DNA of 64,000 bases. Origin: Aspidapion aeneum (taxonomy: Eukaryota; Arthropoda; Insecta; Coleoptera; Brentidae). The stretch covers positions 101,798,185-101,862,184 of the forward strand of contig OY755042.1 of NCBI GenBank assembly GCA_963576565.1, written 5' to 3'. Position numbers and translations under genes: made by a program. The notes under the pieces were generated by a model. The model searched no databases. It saw only the letters and a list, made by a program, of their open reading frames with translations, and was not told where the DNA came from. This document shows, one piece after another, positions 31,895 through 41,348 of this stretch (its first letter is position 1; each line of letters opens with the position of its first letter).

Positions 31895-33778
31895 TTAAGG
31901 CGACAAATTCGATTCAGCTAATTTTTTACGCAAAAGACAACAAGGCAAAATATTTAAATATCAGTCAATAGGTGGCACTACATATTAGAGTCCTAGGGAC
32001 ACCTATTCGGTTTCTAAATTGTGGGCCTTACTAAAATTTTAGGGATGACAAAAAAACAAAACATTTTGAGTTTGACACTGACGTTAATTTTTGCCTAAAA
32101 ACACAAGTGGGCGGCTACTTCCAATAGCAACAAAAAAAAGAATAGATTAAATAACAAAGTCTATTTTTTGTCAAAAACCAGGGGATGACATTTCATCCAA
32201 ACATTATAGATTGTAATATATATTTCATCTTATAAATAAAAATAGAAAAAAAGTGTTTATTTACTGTGATAGAAAATACCGATAATCCCGAAGAAGACTT
32301 AGCCACAATAGGATGGAACACATAATGTTACTATGAGCCTGCCTCCAAATACATCTAGAGCAAAATATATTTAAAGACCTTCCGATATCATTGATCCAGA
32401 ATATGAAAACGAAAATCTCCTGATCCACAGATGCTGCACAGGATAAGAAGTAAAGTTTTCGGCAATCATTGTAAATTAAATATAATAAATGAGTTGCTTT
32501 TATTGTAGTACTTTATTTTTGTTTTCACAACCTCGTAGAAAAAATATTGTACCTACATACTTAACGAATGTGTTTAGTGCGTCTTCCGCACTGGTTGGGT
32601 AAATTACTATTTCCTGCGACCACGTATGAAAATGTTGGATTTTACACGATTTGCACCTCAAAAACACACCCGTGTGCAGAAATTTTCTCGCACATGTGTG
32701 ACAAGTACTTTCAGAACTTCGGCACATGTATGGAAAGTGTTTAACTGTCACAATACTTTTTGCACATGTGTTGCAGACTACTTTCCCACACATGTGCGGA
32801 AAAACAGCTACACTTGATTTACGCAAAATTAAACACCAATTTAGTTCAACAGTGTCCGTAGGAAATATAGCGTCCATAACTCGACAGAAAGGAACTTTCT
32901 CACGCTCGTGTGAAATTTGTCACTTTCTTCTCTTGCTATGTAATAAATAAATAAATGAAACGGGCTTTATTTTCAGAGAAGTTAAGCACAAGCTTCTGTT
33001 AACTGAGCAATATACTAATTATCAAAAACTATCTTATAAATTTGTTTGTAATCCCGTGACTTTGATTGTTACGCTATGGCTAGCCCTTAAAAAACGTTTT
33101 GTAAATAGAAAAAATTGTATGTCTTTAAATACCTTCTTATAATCATTTAACTTATATTAAACAACATTTTATTTATTCAAAATATCTGAACATAATGTGA
33201 AAATCCGGGTCACGTGATCTTAGTTAAATTTTCTCAATCAAATTGACTTGCCCCCGGTATATGGGGGTGGCGCTTCAGTCAGAAGGTTGATGGCTCTTGT
33301 CTGATTTGGTGTCCTGCAGCAAATATAAAATTGAGCACGCCGTTTAAATCCTAATAGATCTCTTCTATAAAAAAACTAGTTGAAACATTATTTCCGTTCA
33401 TATGCAAGATTTTTTAAAAATCTTTAAACATATCTTGTTAGATTTTTGATTTTCTTTTGTGCATTTCCAAAAAATACAAAAATCAAAACAATTTTACTAC
33501 AGTTTTCTATAACACAACTAGGCTACTGAAATGCCAAACATTGTTTTGAAATATTTGTTGTGTTTTAGCCATAACTTTTTTTTTATTTTTTGAATAAAAT
33601 GATTTCGCGAAAAACTGCTAAGATACGTTTGTTAAAAAGGCTTTAAAAAGCTACCCCTCAAAATTTCGACGCGTTCCGCTTTCTCGATTTCTATTTCTAT
33701 TAGAACAAAGATTTGGCCAAAAAATGCGATATCAGTGTTGTCAAATGGTAAGTTTTTGGGCGAAGTTTGCCCCCTTAA
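31895..33778. mobile_element. TTAA-flanked (piggyBac-like) element, copy 1
   Basis: The ends are TTAA|GGCGACAAATTCG and CGAAGTTTGCCCCC|TTAA, so 13-bp imperfect inverted repeats (GGCGACAAATTCG against GGGGGCAAACTTCG) lie directly inside a duplicated TTAA. TTAA duplication is the piggyBac signature (Kolobok elements share it). The 1876-bp body has no transposase. It contains a cluster of palindromic ACATGTG words at about 32660-32800 and a degenerate Cys-rich minus-strand frame across them (32500-32877) that I regard as a by-product. A second copy follows at 33906. Confidence 0.82.
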
Positions 33779-33905
33779 AAAGTACACTTTATGAAATCTA
33801 GCGGCCAAACAACAAACTAAATACATTTTGAATCGGCAAAACCTTTTTCTTTACACTATCCCCCATCGATTCGAGACATACACAATCTGTCATAGGACAT
33901 GCGCA

Positions 33906-35768
33906 TTAAGGCGACAAATTCGATTCAGCTAATTTTTTACGCAAATGACAACAAGGCAAAATATTTAAATATCAGTCAATAGGTGGCACTAAATATTAGA
34001 GTCCTAGGGACACCTATTCGGTTTCTAAATTGTGGGCCTTACTAAAATTTTAGGGATGACAAAAAACAAGACATTTTGAGTTTGACACTGACGTTAATTT
34101 TTGCCCAAAAACACAAGTGGGCGGCTAGTTTTCCAATAGCAACAGAAAAAATAAAAGAATAGAGTAAATAACAAAGCCTATTTTTTTTGTCAAAAACCAG
34201 GGGATGACATTTCATCTTATAAATAAAAATAAAAAAAAAAGTGTTTATTTACTGTGATAGAAAATACTGATAATCCCGAAGAAGACTTAGCCACAATAGG
34301 ATGGAACACATAATGTTCCTATGAGCCAACCTCCAAATACATCTAGCAAAATATATTTAAAGACCTTCCGATATCATTGATCCAGAAGATGAAAACGAAA
34401 ATCTCCTGATCCACAGATGCTGCACAGGATAAGAAGTAAAGATTCGGCAATCATTGTAAATTAAATATAATAAATGAGTTGTTTTTATTGTAGTACTTTA
34501 ATTTTGTTTCCACAACCTCGTAGAAAAAATATTGTACCTACATACTTAACGAATGTGTTTAGTGCGTCTTCCGCACTGGTTAGGTAAATTCGTATTTCCT
34601 GCGACCACATATAAAAATGTTGGATTCTACACGATTTGAATCCTCAGAAAACATTAAATTTCATCCGTGTGCAGAAATTTTTTCTTTCAGTACTTTGGCA
34701 CATGTATGGAAAGTGTTTAACTGTCACAATACTTTTTCGCACATGTGTTACAAACTACTTTCCCATACATGTGCGGAAAAGCAGTTTCATTTGATTTACG
34801 CAAAATTAAACACCAATTTTTACAAAAATTAGTATAGTTCAACAGTGTCCGTGTGAAAAATAGCTCCATAACTCGACAGAAAGTAACTTTCTCATGCTCG
34901 TGTGAAATTTGTCACTTTCTTCTCTTGCTATGTAATAAATAAATAAATAAATGAAAATGGCTTTATTTTCAGCGAAGTTAAGCACAAGCTTCTGTTAACT
35001 GAGCAATATACTAATTATCAAAAACTATCTTATAAATTGGTTCGTAATCCCGTGATTTTGTTTGTTACGCTATGGCCAGCCCTTAAAAAACGTTTTGTAA
35101 ATATAAAAAATTGTATGTCTTTAAATACCTTCTTATAATCATTTAACTTATATTAAACGACATTTTATTAATTCAAAATATCTGAAAATAATGTGAAAAT
35201 CCGGATCACGTGATCTTAGTTAAATTTTCTCAATCGAATTGACTTGCCCCCGGTATATAGGGGTGGCGCTTCAGTCAGAAGGTTGATGGCTCTTGTCTGA
35301 TTTGGTGTCCTGCAGCAAATATAAAATTGAGCACGCCTTTGTAAATCCTAATAGATCTCTTTTATAAAAAACTAGTTGAAACATTATTTTTGTTCATATG
35401 CAAGATTTTTTAAAAATCTTCAAACGTATCTTGTTAGATTTTTGATTTTCTTTTGTACATTTTCAAAAAATACAAGAATCGAAACAATTTCACTACAGTT
35501 TTCTATAACACAACTAGGCTACTGAAATGCCAAACATTGTTTTGAAATATTTGTTGTGTTTTAGCCATAACTTTTTTTAAATTTTTTGAATCAAATGATT
35601 TTGCAAAAAAAGATACGGTTGTTAAAAATGTTTTAAAAGACTACCCCTCAAAATTTCGACGCGTTCCGCTTTCTCGTTTTTTATTTCTATTAGAACAAAG
35701 ATTTGGCCAAAAAATGCGATATCAGTGTTGTCAAATGGTAAGTTTTCGGTCGAAGTTTGTCCCCTTAA
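33906..35768. mobile_element. TTAA-flanked (piggyBac-like) element, copy 2
   Basis: Same orientation and about 95% identical by eye to copy 1, with a 20-bp deletion after TTTCATC and other small indels. The ends are TTAA|GGCGACAAATTCG and CGAAGTTTGTCCCC|TTAA; the right end complement GGGGACAAACTTCG fits the left end better than that of copy 1. The two copies are 127 bp apart, and the sequences outside each TTAA are unrelated. That argues for two separate insertions and against a simple tandem duplication. No transposase is encoded. Confidence 0.82.
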
Positions 35769-35892
35769 GAGTATTGTTATCAAACATGTGCTTCCTTTAG
35801 GCGGAACGAATACAGGTGTTTTTAGCTACATAAATGCCAAAATATCGCGAATTTTGTGAATAATATAATTTTTTTTGTGCAATTAAAGTGGA

Positions 35893-36345
35893 ATGGAAGC
35901 TCTACTCTACCTAAGACAAAGAAAAGGGCAATCCTTGAGTAATCCAATATTATGGAATCTGTCAGATATGCCCAAGTTTATTTAGCTCCTCCTGATTCTC
36001 ATGAACTAACCGATAAAGAGAGTGCTGATGAAGATTATGGTGGTACTGTGGACAACTTGAGTAGCGCCCAGCTACAATCGAAGCCGAAGCAGTTCTTGAT
36101 GTCATCGGTGAAATAGATGAAATTAGAGTCAACGAAAGCAGCATAAACATTTTCAAGGAAAACACACAAGGCTCACAGGATCCAGAGCCAGTAATTGTAC
36201 AAGAATTGACGGAAGGACTACATAATGAGCCTTATTCAAATTCCAAGAGAAAAATTGTTGTAAAAATTTCCAGACAATGAATCAATACTGACTTACCGAT
36301 AGAAAATTCGCTGGGTGCTAGTCTAGAACAAAAGCGCTCCCACTG
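35893..36345 (+). pseudogene. piggyBac transposase N-terminal pseudogene
   Basis: ATG at 35893 gives MEALLYLRQRKGQSLSNPI; after a shift of frame the sequence continues ESVRYAQVYLAPPDSHELTD then KESADEDYGGTVDNLSSAQL, and after a second shift AEAVLDVIGEIDEIRVNESS down to VVKISRQ and TGA. The motif 'PP....ELTDE.SadEd.GG.vdNLS..QL.a.AE' is the acidic N-terminus of piggyBac transposable element-derived proteins. The catalytic DDD domain is absent. It lies 125 bp beyond the second TTAA-flanked element, so it may be a remnant of a related autonomous element. Confidence 0.75.
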
Positions 36346-36531
36346 AGATATTTCACATACTTAGAGATTAGTTTTTTCTATTTTATTTACTGAGCTGACG
36401 TATAGGTTTTACTTATAATCCTATACCCATACTAAGAAAAAAATTCCTGGAATTTCTGCATTTTGAGTCTAAACTCATCGGAAAACAGGGGAGGTTCATA
36501 TAGACATTTTTCCTTTGAATGAATAATTCTA

Positions 36532-36749
36532 TCAATGTTTGTTGACTAAGGAAATTTGTTTCAAAAAATTTACAGCCTCCCCTACTCCTCCGTGTTTAAC
36601 CAACCATAATGTTTGTTGGTTTGCCAAAAGTTCTCTAAACATATTTTCCGTTCGTTGTCCATCACAGTCCAGTTCAAGAATTTCTAAAACTGAGATTTTT
36701 TTGGATGTTGTGCCGGATGGTACAGCTTTAGCTTCTTTTTGAAGTGAGC
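36532..36749 (-). CDS. Candidate terminal exon, product unrecognised
   Basis: The minus strand has 71 complete codons ending in TGA (36532-36534), with an acceptor-like TTGCTAATACAG immediately upstream. The peptide begins SLQKEAKAVPSGTTSKKISV and continues LEILELDCDGQRTENMFREL then LANQQTLWLVKHGGVGEAVN, FLKQISLVNKH. It has balanced amino-acid composition, no internal stops and amphipathic segments, unlike the AT-driven frames around it. I do not recognise the family. It could be the last exon of a host gene on the minus strand whose other exons lie outside or are too short to see, or the end of a mobile-element protein. The plus-strand frame at 36539-36742 is its shadow. Confidence 0.4.
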
Positions 36750-37198
36750 CTGTATTAGCAAAATACGTAATTAATTATTGTTTATAGAAAATACTTTTTG
36801 TATAAAACAGAAAATTTACTCAAGTTTTTAAGTAAGTGAATTTCTAACCCATTTTTATTTTATCCAGTACGTGTGAAGTTAAAACTTAAGTTTAGACGTC
36901 GCCTAATAATAAGACGTTTGTTGAGCTAGGAATAACTAATTTTAAATTATAAATAAATTAATAACCAAATACATCAAAAACCTGGCAAGAATTAGCTGAC
37001 AATAAAAATATTTAGGTAGGTAATCTACATAAGTTCGATAAAATAATGCTTAAAAACTGGAAGTTACCTGATATCAACCACTTTTTAAAAGCCATGCATT
37101 TTAGAAAGTTTGGGTTTTATCCACAAAGAGGCTGTGATAACGACATCTTATTATAAATATTTAATAGATTGTCACTAAACTAAAGGACTAACATTTTT
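36750..37198. other. Unassigned AT-rich DNA
   Basis: This would be intron sequence if the exon at 36532-36749 is real. No further exon is recognised. Confidence 0.35.
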
Positions 37199-37462
37199 TT
37201 AACAACAATGTATAGAATTATTAAAGAGGATGTTGATTGTCCTAATATAATTAAACAACTTCCTTTTGCTATAGATCGATTCAATTCAAGGTCGAAAAAT
37301 ATGTTTTACTTAGCTTATCCACGAATTAATCTGTTTAAAAGCTCTCCTATCTACAATGTATCCAACTTATTTAAAAAATAATATGCTTCAGATGTTAATA
37401 CTGACAATGTTAGCTACAAGAATTTAAACAGAATTATAGATCTAAAAGTGCGCAATAGTTAA
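37199..37462 (+). pseudogene. LINE ORF2 C-terminal remnant
   Basis: Reads MYRIIKEDVDCPNIIKQLPF then AIDRFNSRSKNMFYLAYPRI, NLFKSSPIYNVSNLFKK, stop, YASDVNTDNVSYKNLNRIID and LKVRN. The pattern 'C.~ii..l.f.i..f.sRs...F.la.pr.n..ksSPiy.~s.l' is the C-terminus found in CR1/Daphne-type LINEs. One in-frame stop. Upstream sequence (37040-37150) may extend the match but is not clear. Confidence 0.6.
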
Positions 37463-37512
37463 TTAATGTCCGAGTCAAGAATAAGTGTTATTCTAAGTAA
37501 TAAACCATTTAA

Positions 37513-37720
37513 TGAACGCAACTGTTCACTAAACACATTTATTTATTGCTAAAAATTCATAAAAAAATCCCGAACCCTTATAATTCCATTTTCCCTGATC
37601 TATGCCCTACAAAAAGTGCTCAACTCACCCATTATCCAACAAATCTCGGCACATAAGACAAGTTCGATGGCGTTGGAGCTCCGATGCCGCGTGTGGTCTC
37701 TTTGCTGGTCAAAGATTGAA
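37513..37720. repeat. Inverted-repeat partner of 44040-44216
   Basis: GAACGCAACTGTTCACTAAA followed by CACATTTATTTATTGC and ATTATCCAACAAATCTCGGC is the complement of 44040-44216 (GCCGAGATTTGTTGAATAAT ... AACAGTTGCGTTC). These look like terminal or subterminal parts of one dispersed element present in opposite orientations. The minus-strand frame at 37600-37809 is not a gene. Confidence 0.7.
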
Positions 37721-38849
37721 GGCAATTTGATTCGTTTGTCATTATCCTGTGTAGTGTAAGTGATGTATGTTATAGAATAGTCTTTTTCATGTAAGGAAGT
37801 ATCTGTCATTGGCTCTTTGCTGTAGATTCTGTTAAATAAATAAATAGATTATGCAACCCATTAAAAAAAAAAGAGAAAGAGCTGCTGAGCGCTTCAGGGC
37901 GTCAATGTGAATGAAAATCGAAAATACCAATAAGTTTGCTGATGCTGACGGTTCATACTTATGTTTTTCTCAAATACGTTATATCATAAATACATGTTCA
38001 AAGAATCGAAAAGTGAAGCAAATTTTCAAGTGCGCATGCGTGTGTTTTGTTATGTAGTCACACAGCTGCTGTGTGGGTGGTTGTTTATTTATATTTTGCG
38101 GTGTTTTGCATTTCTCTTGTAAAATTATGTTTCTTTCTGTGAAAAATGGGAAATAATTCGCGTTAAACATATGCGGTTTTTGGAAAAATGTACGAAAGAA
38201 GGGAATGCCATTCCTTAGGTAACTACTTTTATTTTTCTTTATAATTTGTTAATAAAGTTAAGAGTGATTTTTAGTTGTCATTAAACACTCTTCATGGTAT
38301 CTACAATAAACCTGCATAATTAGTTTTGGAAAAACTACAATTTTAATCCACAATTTAATAAATTTTCACCCAATCAACTAGTCTTTAGAAAAAATAATAG
38401 GAGTATGTCCAAAACCACCAAAACTGACGCATGCGCACTAACCGAAATCCTGTCTACTCGAAAAAGGAACATCAAGAAATAAGTAGGGGTCCTGGCTTCA
38501 AATATCACCTGTGAGAATGCTGGGGTTTGCTCCATTTTTATTTTATAACGTATTTGGTTTTTCTCTAACTTGCTTTATAGGACTTCAATAAAACGTTGGC
38601 AAAACACCTACCAGGGCTATCAAAACGGACGGGCCACGATCCTCCACTTTCTTGACGTCACATCCGGGGCTGATTTTTTTTTGATGGTCACGTTACGACA
38701 CAGCTGATTGTCTTTAAAATATTGAAGTTGGAATGACGGTTCATGAATATTTGATTTTTTTTTTAAATAAAGTCATTTTTGAGATTGTTTTTACTTTATT
38801 CTGGCAGAACAATTTTTTTTAATGTATAGTAATCCTTAATTTTTCATAG
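37721..38849. other. Dispersed repeat blocks, no gene
   Basis: 37975-38215 is repeated in the same orientation at 41280-41322 plus 43737-43920, where a palindromic element splits it. 38487-38570 is repeated at 44221-44280 (CTGGCTTCAAA.ATC...GAGAATGC). No supported gene; GC-rich patches near 38620-38690 are unassigned. Confidence 0.5.
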
Positions 38850-39067
38850 CCGCTTCATTAGCTCACACAAAAATTAAATTTAAAGCAGAAGCAAATGTGA
38901 CAATCACAGATGACAAAGTCAAATACATGTCAAATATAACAGTTGGCATGTGGTACATGGCGGGTAATTTGAATTCAAAAGAAGGAATGCTAAATCTTCA
39001 AGATTTTAACCTTTTAATCATGTTGCTTCCTTACAAACCTTTGGTGGAATATCGGGATGGTGTCTGA
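38850..39067 (+). CDS. Candidate terminal exon, product unrecognised
   Basis: An uninterrupted frame of 71 codons plus TGA (39065-39067) follows an acceptor-like TAATTTTTCATAG at 38837-38849. The peptide starts ASLAHTKIKFKAEANVTITD and continues DKVKYMSNITVGMWYMAGNL then NSKEGMLNLQDFNLLIMLLP and YKPLVEYRDGV. Alternating polar and hydrophobic residues suggest beta strands, and NIT is a potential N-glycosylation site. The style recalls secreted lipid-binding proteins of the takeout/JHBP kind, but I cannot match a family and do not claim it. Upstream exons are not seen. The region is not repeated elsewhere in the window. Confidence 0.45.
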
Positions 39068-39600
39068 GAATATTTCACTGAAATTTTGCGGAAATCTGTA
39101 GTGCCATTTTGAAAATACCATAAAAAAACCTCTGACCTCCCATAAGACCCAATGTAAAATTCAGCCCCGGGAGAACAGCTGATTTTTTCAGGGTCGTGGC
39201 CTCTATTTTTGTGTTGGCCTTGCACCTACTTATATGACTGCAAACTTCAACTCCAAACTGAATCACTCCTTCTCAAAAAGACAAAAGTCAAAACATTAAT
39301 CACACAAGCGAGATAGATATAGTAATATACAGACGTCGAGTCGTTTAGCTTTTATTTGAAAATGAAACAAATTATATTTGGAGAAACTCTAAAGTTACAG
39401 ATGTGGCCAAAATACTCTCCCTGTTCATTTGTCATTTTTCTTTGCTTCAATTTCGTTTTTTTAATATGTAAAAAAATAGCTGTATGAGGAATCTCTTTTT
39501 TTGTCTAAATTTGGTAATTCCCTTTTAGAAAGGAAATTTTTTAAATTCTAGTAATAATAAATTTTGAGTTAGAAGCGCACTGATACGCAGAGCTCGTTAA
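39068..39600. other. Unassigned DNA, possible 3' UTR at its start
   Basis: Two overlapping minus-strand frames (39031-39266) are unrecognised. If the exon at 38850-39067 is real, its 3' untranslated region begins here; AATAAA is first seen well downstream (about 39675). Confidence 0.35.
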
Positions 39601-39607
39601 GCAGCTC

Positions 39608-39756
39608 CAGTGGCGTCTTCCCCCCCCCCCACGAAATGAAGATTTTTTTAGATATTTTCCACATATTTCATGAATAAAAACATTAATAGCATAAAATATG
39701 GCCTCATGGGGTCTCGGCCCACCGACCCCGAAACTTTTTTTTATATACGCCACTCG
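39608..39756. mobile_element. Small hAT MITE (149 bp), TATATACGCCACT family
   Basis: Begins CAGTGGCGT and ends TATATACGCCACTCG, with GCAGCTC on both sides (39601-39607 and 39757-39763). The body (C-run, then ATTTCATGAATAAA, CCTCATGGGGTCTCGGCCC) is shared with the MITEs at 41080-41262 (inverted) and 60226-60389. Confidence 0.8.
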
Positions 39757-39763
39757 GCAGCTC

Positions 39764-40119
39764 AATCACACTTACTAAACTTTAATCAGAGAAAATTCCA
39801 CGATTTTTCCCACTCTAATATAAAAGTACTGATGACTATATTAACAAGGGCCTCTTTAAGGCAATTGTTGGAGGTTTCCAGGCTCATTTTAATTTTGATA
39901 AACCAAAATATGTAGTTGACCAGCACTGACTATTTTAACCATAGTAACGAGATGGGGGCGATTTTGGATGTGCAACTTTAACTTTAGTCAAATCCAATAG
40001 TTACTTTCGAAAAGACATTGACAACGCATTGAGGGGGCAGGGGAAAGTTAGAGTTAGAAATGCTCAAATATGGATCAGAGAAATTACTAAAAAATCTTAC
40101 ATATACAGTCAATGCAGAA
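39764..40119. other. Unassigned DNA
   Basis: No gene or repeat end is recognised. Confidence 0.35.
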
Positions 40120-40245
40120 ACGGACATCCAGAAACAAGCTGGATTGCAACAATTACAGAGCAATTGTAGTAACCAGTAAGTACTCTAAGTAAATTGTACG
40201 GTAGGATTTTTAGAGATCTAATAGAAAATAATTGAATAACAATGA
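40120..40245 (+). pseudogene. LINE RT N-terminal fragment
   Basis: Across a frameshift the plus strand reads RNKLDCNNYRAIVVTSKYSK and, in the next frame, TLSKLYGRIFRDLIENN. 'nYRgi.~.s...KlygRi.rdlie.e' is the start of the RT domain in insect endonuclease-RT LINEs. Only this short piece remains. Confidence 0.5.
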
Positions 40246-40741
40246 CAATGGAAGTTAGAAAATGATTTTTCTTTTAAACAAATAATTATTTTGAAATAAA
40301 AAAAATGTATCTAAAAGTTTTTTTGAATCAAAAGATTCTTTTAATTTCGTCTTGACTTGAGACATTAAAATCCTTTTGACACGATGCATTTAATTGTTTT
40401 CTTTAAAAAAAAGATTATTCAAAGCAAAACAAACTATATTTCAATCAAGAAAACTTATTTTTCACACTTAGGAACAAGCAGAATTTTAAGGTATTATTCT
40501 GGTTGTTTATCAGCCCGTTTGATGAATGCACTTACATAAAACTGAAGAGTTGACCTTTCGCGAACCAAGTAGGGGATTATACTGATATTTTCGCTAAACT
40601 GGCAACATTGGTCTGTTTTCCCATGCAATCCTTATGGTCCATACAAAAATTCTACCTCCAGATAGAAAATTGGCAACGCGGTATAATGCGTAGTTGAAAC
40701 GTTATTAGAAATAATTTACTTTAATTAGTTTGATGAATGAT
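40246..40741. other. Unassigned AT-rich DNA
   Basis: Nothing recognised. Confidence 0.35.
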
Positions 40742-40870
40742 ATGGAATCGGATAGCAGAAAAAATAAAAAGTTTTGGATCTAGGAAATCAATGATGAAAG
40801 ATTTCTTGGATTTTGGTGGTCTGAAAGAAAATTATATGTTGCAAAATTCAAAGCAAATCAAAACTTTTGT
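40742..40870 (+). pseudogene. Possible Harbinger/PIF transposase N-terminal scrap
   Basis: One frame reads MESDSRKNKKFWI, stop, EINDERFLGFWWSE. 'RK.kkFWi...n..R...G' loosely follows the 'rRfWvr.i...R...G.y..L' start of PIF/Harbinger transposases. The overlapping 70-residue frame from 40737 (MIWNRIAEKIKSF...) is open but unrecognised. Weak evidence. Confidence 0.25.
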
Positions 40871-41079
40871 TTATAAGTTCAAGAGTTCAAGGGTAAACAG
40901 GCAAATCAATCACATGCTACCGAATTTACTTAAAAAGCTTTTTGGTTGAGGGATAAGGGTTATAAAAAGCATTCAGCCTAGCTACCAGCAGCTGTATACA
41001 CCTTTTTATTATGGACGGAAAGAAAGCTACTAGCATTGTACTTCCAGTGGCGCACCCAGGAATAGATCTTAGGTGGGGC

Positions 41080-41262
41080 CAGTGGCGTATATATGAAAAA
41101 TTTTCGAGGGGGGCCGAGACCGTTTCGGGGAGGGCCGAGACCCCATGAGGCCGTATTTTATACTATTTTATGTTTGTATTCATGATATGTGTGGAAAATA
41201 TCTAAAAAAAATTTAGCTTCGGGGGGGGGCGGTCCCCCAGCCCCCCCTTATATACGCTACTG
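41080..41262. mobile_element. Small hAT MITE (183 bp), perfect 8-bp TSD
   Basis: Starts CAGTGGCGTATATATG and ends TATATACGCTACTG, with GGTGGGGC on both sides (41072-41079 and 41263-41270). It inserted 36 bp inside another hAT-type end, CAGTGGCGCACCCAGG, at 41045. The body is the inverted version of the 39608-39756 MITE. Confidence 0.92.
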
Positions 41263-41348
41263 GGTGGGGCCAAATACGTTATAGCATAAATACATGTTCA
41301 AAGAATCGAAAAGTGAAGCAGCTCATAGCTGACTTTGGAAACAATGGC

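Noticed and set aside
32500..32877. 125-residue Cys-rich frame that looks like a zinc-finger protein
   Set aside because: It covers palindromic ACATGTG words in a non-coding TTAA element; copy 2 keeps only a broken version. Kept as a low-level finding, not as a gene.
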